DNA from: Clostridiales bacterium
GTDB taxonomy: Bacteria; Bacillota; Clostridia; TANB77; CAG-508
DNA: 14,375 nt
NCBI GenBank assembly: GCA_004553715.1
Contig: SFKP01000020.1
Span: 1-14,375 of the forward strand
Reading direction: 5' to 3'
Notes under the pieces: generated by a model
Databases searched by the model: none
What the model was told of the DNA's origin: nothing
The model's input: the letters and a program-made list of their open reading frames with translations, nothing else
Made by a program: the position numbers and the translations under genes
Shown: positions 1 through 7,554 of the stretch, in pieces
Layout: the number at the start of each line of letters is the position of its first letter
Numbering within the stretch: position 1 is the stretch's first letter

Positions 1-36
1 TATAATAATACTTTTAATTAAACCATTATATTTCAT
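1..36 (-). CDS. Start of an unidentified gene, cut by the left edge
   Basis: Only twelve codons are visible, reading MKYNGLIKSIII. The ATG is at 34-36. A good ribosome site (GAAGGAG, complement of 43-49) lies 6 bases upstream of it. The start follows the true stop of the hydrolase gene (56-58) by about 20 bases, so it is the next gene of the same operon. The basic-then-hydrophobic N terminus suggests a signal peptide or membrane anchor. No function can be assigned. Confidence 0.6.
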   Translation of the reverse strand, partial: MKYNGLIKSIII

Positions 37-55
37 AATTTACTCCTTCACATTT

Positions 56-3000
56 TTAGTCCCAAAATCTATATATTCTAGTAAACCCTTTACCTTGTGG
101 GATATTAGAATTTTGCCATTTTGATAAATTACTTTCACTAACACCTTTTGTAATTGCATGTATAATATTGCCATTTCCAATATATAATGCAGCATGTCCG
201 ATGCTCTCCATCTAAATTATTCCATACCAATACATCTCCTGGTTTTAAATATGTATTGCACTCACTTTCAGTAAGTCCAGCTGTATTCTCATAGATTTTT
301 TTATTATCCCATTGACTCTCATAATAACCTAAAGTAGTTCCTGGTACATTTATACCGCAATTAACTTTGTAGCACCAATAAATTAATCCAGAACAATCAA
401 AATGATATGGACCTATTCTATCATCATTACTATATCCACAGCCTAATTTTGATCTTGCTAATGTAATAACCTTATTTACTATATTTTCAGATTCTTCATA
501 TGTAAAAATTTCCTCTTCATTTGCTGTAGTTCTTGACAATGGAATTGTGCATGTTGGAAATGCTTCTGCAATTTGTTCACTTGTGTAATATTTCAAAGTA
601 GTCCTTCCAAATACTCCACCAGATGCGGAAAAATCATAAGTACCTTTTATGTATGTTTCCATTCTAGCGTCATTGCCTTTACAATATGCAGTAGATCCAT
701 TTTTATCGATACTATAAAAATAATTATCCCAAATATATTTATTATGCTCCCATGAGCCTTGACTGTAAATAGCTAGTCCTTCTTTATATGTATTAAGAAT
801 TTTTTCAACAAATTTAAAAGTTCTTCCATAAGTAATTGATACTAATGCATACATTTGCTGTGTAGAAAAAGGATTGCCTCCAAGATTACTTGTTATTAAA
901 TTTTCTGTTAATTTCCAAGCATCATCTCTTATTGTTTGTGCAACATTATCTACAAAGCTTTTTTCTATATAAATTCCATTTGGGTCTTTAGGGTTCCCAG
1001 CATCCCCTACGTTATTATTTTCTACTGTCCAGGTATCATTTCCTAATCTGTCTTTTAAATATTTTTCTATGTTTTCTTCTTTCCAAACTCTAGGATTTTG
1101 CCCATCCCTTATTTCCAAAACATAACCTGCAGAAGCAAATTTTTCATGATGATATTTCAAACAAATATCTCCTGTTCCTATTGTTGCTAAATGAACACTA
1201 TCATCGTAAACTCTATAAAATTGTTTACCCTCTACTTTTTCTCCATTATTATACATTGGAGCTTCACCTGAGTGTGAAAATTGTTTTAAATACCCTTCCA
1301 ATCCTGAAAATTCGAAATCAATAAATTGATTATTCGATATTAAGCTTAACCATGGCACAGTAATTCCTTGTAAATTCTTATCTTCAGTTACAATTCCCAG
1401 TAGCCATTTCATAACATCCACCATATTGGCTGTATCTTCATGTTCAGCTAAGAATGTAAACAACCATTCTGGTACACTTAATATCATTTTTTTACTAAGT
1501 TCAGAATCTTTAAATATTGTAATAAAATTTGGCTCTTCCGAATCTTTATCTATCTTTTCTGTTACCTTTGCTCCTAATTGTGTATATTTATTTGAAGATT
1601 GACTCAATGAATTTTTTCCAGTTCTATTAATGTTTTTTTCAAAATGTTCTATATTTAAATCAGTTATTTCTACAGTTACTGCAGCATTTAATAAAGTTTC
1701 TCTTTGTGGATTAAAACTATCCCAAGTCATTTCACATATTTGCTGTAGTTTTAATACATCTCTTTCTGTCAATTCCAAATTGTTTAATGCTTGTTGTAAC
1801 ATACTGTTAAGTGCATTTAAATAATCTTGTCTGTTGCTATATTTATATATATCTCTTACTATAGTATTCATATTTTTTTCAATATATTTTATTAATAGAT
1901 TAGATAAACTATCTTGCTCTCCAATTATACCATTTAAGATTTGTCTAATTTGATTTTGCAAAACTTTTTCTGCATATCTTTGTTTTAATGACTCTTTACT
2001 ATTATTCAATATATCTATTAATTTATCATCTTGTGCTAACATATCTTCTTGTGAGTCTTGTGGTCTTCCGCATAATAGTTGTATACATTAGTTCATACTC
2101 TTCTTCATCTTCAAGTAAATTTTCTTGGTTGTATACTTCTGCAAGTGCTTCTTTTTTATTATTATAACTGTTTTCATATTTAATAACCCAAGTATCTGCA
2201 TATGTTACATCTATATATGTAGAATTTACCGCTGTCGTTACTGTTGTCTTAAAAAATAATCCATCTTGAACATCTTCTGATGTAAAAGTTTTTTCTTCTG
2301 TTGGTTTTTCTGATATTCCATCTATGGTGCCTTCTAAACCGACTTCACCATTATTTTTTATATTTCTAGAATATTCTTCTCCTTCTATTGCTATTGTGGT
2401 AGTAATATTATCTTGTACTGTAATTACAATTTTTGTCTTCAAGTTTCCTGTACCATCATCTCCAATTACTAAATTTGCTAACTCATTTGTAAATTCTTTA
2501 TCATCACTTAAAGTAAGTAAACTCCATAATAATTGGGATGGCATTGAATATGCTCTAACAAGTTCTTGATATGCTATTGAAACTTCTGAAAAAGAAGTTT
2601 CAATTTTTTGAGCAGTTTTAGTATCACTATTTGGGCTTTCATCACTGAATTGATAGCCTTCCTTTTGCCACTCTTTTAATACTAATTCATCATTAGTTTC
2701 TTTATCTGTTACTATTTCATTCATACTAGCAACAATTAATTTAATAATAGAAGATTCTTCACCATCATCATTAGTTGTTTTTTCTACATCTAAAGTAAAA
2801 TAGTTTAATACATCTCGATTTTTAACATTCATCATTTCCTTAAATTCTCGATATGGTTTATATTCTAGAATTTTTGAAGCCTCAGCAGATGCAGTTTCTC
2901 CATCTGTTGTTGCTCTTTTTATTTGTATAGCACCCTGTAATTCATTTTCTTCAAAAATAGTACCTATTTTGTCTTTTGTTCTTAAATCTGGAAATAATGT

Positions 3001-3504
3001 TGCATATTCCGCTTTTAAAAAAGCTTTTAAATATTTTTTTTGTTCTGCCTTATCTGTTCCAAATGCTTTTTCTAAATATTCTTGAACTTCCTTTTCATTT
3101 ATTTCAACAATATTATTTAGTCTCTCATCTAAATTTGCTCCATAACAATAACCAGTAGATAAAGTATTTTCTGTTATACCAATCACATTTCTATTTTCCT
3201 GATTACTTTGCTCATTATTATTATTCGTTAATATTATAGTATTACCGCTACTACTAGTTTGCAATGTTTGAGTAGTAGTATTATTAGAATTAGAATTTCC
3301 TTCTTCATAATATAAATCTTCTTCTAGTGGATTTTCTTCTTGAACAACTTCAAATTCATCTTTCGATTTTTTCCATAAGTCATTATCATTTTTCAAAACA
3401 CTATAAACCATAATAGGTAATACTACAGCTATGATAATTATCAAAATTATTCCTAATTTTATTATGCTTTTTACCATTTTAAAATTAAATTTTTTTTCTT
3501 CCAT
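56..3504 (-). CDS. Membrane-anchored peptidoglycan hydrolase, lysozyme-like plus NlpC/P60, read through two CGGA +1 shifts
   Basis: This is probably the VirB1-like wall-opening enzyme of the T4SS. In the raw frame it breaks into a 492-codon stretch (3504-2026), a second stretch ending at 138, and a tail ending at TAA 56-58. Joining them at CGGA 2067-2070 and CGGA 197-200 gives exactly 1149 codons, or 1148 residues. Joined numbering: membrane helix about 12-35; Asn/Thr/Ser-rich linker about 68-105; unassigned extracellular region; GH24 (T4 lysozyme)-like region about 725-970. That region has candidate catalytic Glu736 (LEGY), Asp767/768 (VYDDS) and Thr774 (ATIG). The NlpC/P60 domain is about 1005-1148, with Cys1037 (HFDCSG) and His1103 (HAALYIG), and His1115 as third residue. 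The GH24 match is a pattern match only; the NlpC/P60 match is strong. A muramidase plus NlpC/P60 pairing is known from CwlT of ICEBs1. If the breaks were real mutations, this would be a pseudogene. Confidence 0.8.
197..200 (-). other. In-frame CGGA: +1 frame change before the NlpC/P60 catalytic His
   Basis: On the coding strand the codons run GAG CAT CGG ACA. The zero frame continues as RTCCIIYWKW and stops at 138, unlike any NlpC/P60 sequence. Dropping one base at CGGA gives HAALYIGNGNIIHA, the expected histidine motif of the family, running to TAA 56-58. The shifted frame has a TAG at 212-214, and family sequence is already needed from just after the CGGA. The change must therefore fall in about 15 bases, and CGGA lies there. 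Confidence 0.85.
2067..2070 (-). other. In-frame CGGA: +1 frame change inside the hydrolase gene
   Basis: The codons are ATT ATG CGG AAG. The zero frame continues as KTTRLTRRYVSTR and stops at TGA 2026-2028. One base later the frame reads RPQDSQEDMLAQDDKLID and stays open for over 600 codons. The shifted frame is closed upstream by TAA at 2088-2090, so the change must lie within about 60 bases. This window holds a single in-frame CGG. The ATG at 2040-2042 has only a weak upstream purine run (AGAAGA), so a separate downstream gene is possible but less likely. Confidence 0.7.
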
Positions 3505-3531
3505 CTAGTTTTCCCCCATTATAACTTAAGT

Positions 3532-4455
3532 TTATATTATGTCGCAAATTACTTTTATATTATTTTTCTGTTCCCCTTGTAATAATATATTTTGAAAAAC
3601 AATCTTTTGTATACTTTTTCCATCAGTATATGTATTCATAAATTTAATATTAAATTTTGTTTTTACTTTACTTGGAATTTGGATTTCTGCTTCTGTTAGC
3701 TCGTTTAAACAAGCATAATATCTAATATTATTATTATCTAATATATAAATACTAGCTAATTCTTGCAAATTACATAGCTTAATTTTTTGTGACAAATTGT
3801 TTTTCACTGAAATCTTATAAATTTCGTAATTCATATAGATACTTTTGCTTACTATCTCTATTTCTAGTCCCTGATTTTCTACTTTTTTATTTATGATATT
3901 TACTCCAATAAAATTATTAATATTTAATTTATATTCATTGTTTTCTCGAACCACAGTTATATAATCCCTTATAAAAGATTCTTCTTTTACTCCAGCTGTA
4001 TCCAGCAAACTTTCTCTATATTCTATTTTGTACGTATTTTTTAACCAATTTTGCATAGTATATGATTTATAGGTTTTAAAAATTTCATCATAATAATTTA
4101 TCTTAAAATCATCTATGCTCGGATATAATTCACTTTTACAATCTTTAGATAATAAGTTATAAGCTTCTACATAGTTATTCTCATTAAGTAATGTAATAAA
4201 TTTGTCTATAACTCTGTTTGCTGTTTCAAGAATACCACTTTCTACATCTTCATACGTAATAGCAGATTTCGTAGACTTTATTGTGCTTTCATTATATAGA
4301 TTATATTCTTTAACATCATTTGAATTAGTGGTTTCTCTTTCGTTTTTGATATACGCTTTTATCAATAAAACACCTATAATAGTAGCAAAAACTATCATCA
4401 AAAAATTTACTTTATGACCTCTATACCATCTAAAAAATTTATTCAATAAAATCAC
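3532..4455 (-). CDS. Single-helix membrane protein with NTF2-like region, VirB8/TcpC-like topology
   Basis: The product is 307 residues: a short basic cytoplasmic N terminus, one membrane helix at about 15-34, and a large extracellular part. Residues about 77-185 (RVIDKFITLLNENNYVEAYN ... ENNEYKLNINNFIG) have the helix-then-sheet pattern of NTF2-like domains. Residues about 188-307 look like a beta-rich second domain. One helix followed by an NTF2-like domain is the plan of VirB8 and of TcpC in Gram-positive conjugation systems, which act as scaffolds between the pore and the wall. The family assignment is inferred from topology and position, not from a diagnostic motif. The start is GTG (complement of 4453-4455), directly after the TAG of the preceding gene. 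Its AAGG ribosome site lies in that gene's last codons, suggesting translational coupling. No CGG codon is in frame and the frame is intact. Confidence 0.7.
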   Translation of the reverse strand: MILLNKFFRWYRGHKVNFLMIVFATIIGVLLIKAYIKNERETTNSNDVKEYNLYNESTIKSTKSAITYEDVESGILETANRVIDKFITLLNENNYVEAYNLLSKDCKSELYPSIDDFKINYYDEIFKTYKSYTMQNWLKNTYKIEYRESLLDTAGVKEESFIRDYITVVRENNEYKLNINNFIGVNIINKKVENQGLEIEIVSKSIYMNYEIYKISVKNNLSQKIKLCNLQELASIYILDNNNIRYYACLNELTEAEIQIPSKVKTKFNIKFMNTYTDGKSIQKIVFQNILLQGEQKNNIKVICDII

Positions 4456-7400
4456 CTATGCCTTAAACAATATCTTTGGAATACCTTCAAATATTCTATC
4501 TATTTGGTCATTTCCAACTCCTTTTTCATGTAATGCATTTCTAAATTTTGTTAGGTAGTCCTCTCTTACACTTTGTTTATTCCAATTCTTTTTGCTAATT
4601 CTTGAAGCTAGTTGGATTGCATACACTCCCTCTACTGGTTTTAATCCCATTTTCATCATACTTACAATTTGTTTATCATCTGTAATTCCAGCTTGTCTAT
4701 ATACTTGTACTTCTTCTTGTAGCATTCTTATTCTTCTTGTTTCTCTAATGATATTTCCTCTCATTTCAGGATGCAAATCTTCATTATTTGCATATTTCAT
4801 GATGCTTTCATTTTCCACAAATTCCCTATCTAATTTTCTGTTATTATATTCCTCTTCGCCTAAATATCCTTTAGCAAATGTTTCTTTAGTTCCATGCATT
4901 TCATCCATAATGTTTTCAGATATATTACCACCAATTGTGCTTCCAACACTAGCTGCACCTGTAGTAAAAGTTAAAACATCCTTCACATTACCTGTTGTAA
5001 TACCTGCTGCTAATCCGACCATTCCTAGAGTTGTTGCCCCAATTGCTTTACCTGTTAGCTTTCCTAAAAATCTTAAAGGCTTAGCTTTTAATGCCTTTTT
5101 ACGATAACTGCTACCTACATTTATTAACCCCGAATTAACCCTAGAAATAAAACCTCTACCACTTCCCGAATTTTTACTACCTTCGGTACTATTTCCTCCT
5201 CCACTTTGTGTTCTAGCTCTGCTTCCTTGATTTGCTATTTCACCATTTTGTGTATCAGAACCTAACTCTATTCCTCCTGATCTACTATTTGGTCCACTAG
5301 AACCTTCCCCAGAATCTCCACTAGAGCCTTCTCCACTATTCTGTGAATTAGTTCCTGTTCCTTGATTTGCGCCATTATTAACTTGAGGTGCAGAATTTCC
5401 ACCAGTTTCAGATATATTTGGTATATTTAAATCATTCTTATCATTATCTGCCGTTCTAACTTTGCCTTTATCTTCTTTCTCTTCATTTGATGTATGTCTC
5501 TTTCCTAAAGAAGATAATTGCTTTACTCCACTCATTATTGCTGCTCCACCAGCAGCCTTTCCTAATGCATTAAGAGTCTCTGCTCTATCAAAGCCAAACA
5601 TTTTTCTTATAAATTTTTCAGCTGGTAACAAAAATCCCATAGCAATCAATGCAAACATAGGATGATCCTTTATTGTATTCATAACATTGCTTACAGTTAA
5701 AATATAAATTATAAGATGCACTGGCTGAATAAGTGCATTAAATGTGTATTCTTTAATCCAAATTTCATACGCCTGAGCTCGTCCATCTTTTATTTTATCT
5801 AATGGATATGTAACTGCAATAAGTGGTGCAATCATTGTTAAAAATGCCATAGTTAAAACTCTTCTTATATAAATAAATGTAAACATAAAAGTATAAACTA
5901 CTAGTGCTAAATAAATAATAGAGTATGAAAGTGATTCAAGGTCGAAAGTATCATTTTTACACATTCCTGCTCTTAGTCTTATATACCCAGTAAAAGAACA
6001 TGACCAAACAGGATTAGTTAATCCTCCTGGCTTAACTATTACCTTCTCTACTCCGTCAACTATTTCTGTCGCTGGAGTATTTTCATCAATCATTTTTATT
6101 GGTCCACCTGGTAAGAGTGCTTCCCCATCTTTTATTTTCGTATCTTCCGGCAATTCAACCATAATATTTGGTTCACCATTTTTGTCTAAGAAAACATTTG
6201 TTAAGGATTGAGTGATTTCTAAAATAAATATCATTATATAATGTAATATAAACAACAAACATATAGCAGTTAGCCAATCTATGAAAAACTTTTTATATTT
6301 AGCTTTTTCCTCTGATACACTTGTTAAAATCATTTTTATTCCAACAAAAACCAGCATTGATAATAGAACAACAATAGCAACTACCCTTACTGCTTTGTAC
6401 CAAGTCGAAATACTTTTCTGTAAAATAGCAGCTGAAGATTCATATGTTATATTATTTCCTATATTTAATACTTCCTCTTTAGTTAAACAATATACATTAA
6501 AATATATTTTCATATTCATATAACTCTCTTGGCTCGGACGTGGCTCTTCTATTGGCTCTTCCGTAGGCTCTGATGGAGTTGGTGTTGGTGTTGGCGTTTC
6601 CCCTGGGTCCATATTCGCTGAACCTTGTTGCCATGTATAGGCCCTTGTTATAAACAAAATTCCAGAATCATCTTCATTTTCGTATAATCTAGCTGGGACA
6701 TAACTTTCATATTGCCAAACATCTTCATTAATAGCATTCGATTTATCCATTGACACCTCTTCACTATTCTCGTATTCAGTATAATATTCACAATTTTTTA
6801 TTTCATTAATCCATTCATCTGATTGAATATAAGAATAGCATGAATCCAAAATATCTCTTTCATTTGGAATACCTTCAAGTATCGTTGTTTCTTTACTGTT
6901 TGTATATACTGGTGTTTTTCCCGATACAATACTCAATATTTTATCAATACTAGCTAATCCATTTGCTTCTTCTATCTTTTTCATTGGATTTATAAAATTT
7001 ACGTCTAGTAAAGGAATTTGGTTCGAAAATATTTCATATGGTGTATATCTAATCATCGGTAAATCAAATGAACCTTTGAAATCTCTAATTAGTTGTTTTG
7101 AACCTACTACTGCAGAAGCTACTCCCACAGATGAAGCTATTAGCACTCCTCCAACAAGTTGTATTCCTGCCATTATTCCACTAAAACTTGCCCAAGATAA
7201 TGATCCCCAGCTGGCAATAGCAACTACTATAGAAACTATAACAACTATTACTCCTAATATTACTTTTAGCCAACTTCCTAAAGACCCTGATGAAGCTAAC
7301 TCCCCTGAACTTGCTTCTATTACTACATCCTGATTTGAAATAAACTGTTTTTGTAAAATATTTAAAAGGGCATCTCCAACAAACATAAGAAAATTTAGAA

Positions 7401-7542
7401 TATCTTTTAATATTACTCCTCCTACAGTTTCTAAGAACGAACGTGCTTGCACCTTAACAGGGAAAACCGTATTTACACACATCACAACTAATAAAATTAT
7501 TGCTATTTTTCTTATTATGCTCTTTCTCATTATATTTTTCAT
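4456..7542 (-). CDS. VirB6/TrbL-like polytopic channel protein, second tandem copy
   Basis: The product is 1028 residues. In order: signal peptide (about 1-33, ending QAR), hydrophobic segments at about 92-147, an extracytoplasmic region (about 155-365) with a Pro/Thr linker TPTPTPTPSEPTEEP near 317, then a polytopic core at about 383-645. Core motifs include LLSMLVFVGIKMILTSV, FIDWLTAICLL and MIAPLIAVTYPLDKIKDG. A Gly/Ser/Asn-rich linker follows (about 710-795), and then a soluble C-terminal domain (about 800-1028). VirB6-type proteins form the inner-membrane channel of T4SSs, and large versions with cytoplasmic tails are usual in Gram-positive elements. The core is nearly identical to that of the upstream gene, so this is a tandem duplicate. 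The start at 7540-7542 has AAGGAG 6 bases upstream. It begins 12 bases after the preceding stop. Confidence 0.85.
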   Translation of the reverse strand: MKNIMRKSIIRKIAIILLVVMCVNTVFPVKVQARSFLETVGGVILKDILNFLMFVGDALLNILQKQFISNQDVVIEASSGELASSGSLGSWLKVILGVIVVIVSIVVAIASWGSLSWASFSGIMAGIQLVGGVLIASSVGVASAVVGSKQLIRDFKGSFDLPMIRYTPYEIFSNQIPLLDVNFINPMKKIEEANGLASIDKILSIVSGKTPVYTNSKETTILEGIPNERDILDSCYSYIQSDEWINEIKNCEYYTEYENSEEVSMDKSNAINEDVWQYESYVPARLYENEDDSGILFITRAYTWQQGSANMDPGETPTPTPTPSEPTEEPIEEPRPSQESYMNMKIYFNVYCLTKEEVLNIGNNITYESSAAILQKSISTWYKAVRVVAIVVLLSMLVFVGIKMILTSVSEEKAKYKKFFIDWLTAICLLFILHYIMIFILEITQSLTNVFLDKNGEPNIMVELPEDTKIKDGEALLPGGPIKMIDENTPATEIVDGVEKVIVKPGGLTNPVWSCSFTGYIRLRAGMCKNDTFDLESLSYSIIYLALVVYTFMFTFIYIRRVLTMAFLTMIAPLIAVTYPLDKIKDGRAQAYEIWIKEYTFNALIQPVHLIIYILTVSNVMNTIKDHPMFALIAMGFLLPAEKFIRKMFGFDRAETLNALGKAAGGAAIMSGVKQLSSLGKRHTSNEEKEDKGKVRTADNDKNDLNIPNISETGGNSAPQVNNGANQGTGTNSQNSGEGSSGDSGEGSSGPNSRSGGIELGSDTQNGEIANQGSRARTQSGGGNSTEGSKNSGSGRGFISRVNSGLINVGSSYRKKALKAKPLRFLGKLTGKAIGATTLGMVGLAAGITTGNVKDVLTFTTGAASVGSTIGGNISENIMDEMHGTKETFAKGYLGEEEYNNRKLDREFVENESIMKYANNEDLHPEMRGNIIRETRRIRMLQEEVQVYRQAGITDDKQIVSMMKMGLKPVEGVYAIQLASRISKKNWNKQSVREDYLTKFRNALHEKGVGNDQIDRIFEGIPKILFKA
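6266..6372. repeat. Conserved DNA block shared by the two VirB6-like genes, copy 1
   Basis: This 107-base block aligns without gaps to 9152-9258, and I count 10 mismatches (about 91% identity). It encodes the segment around MLVFVGIKMILTSV and KKFFIDWLTA. It is the clearest nucleotide trace of the tandem duplication. A second similar block lies at about 5772-5851, matching the same protein region near 8712-8791. Confidence 0.8.
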
Positions 7543-7554
7543 AGTCTGCTCCTT

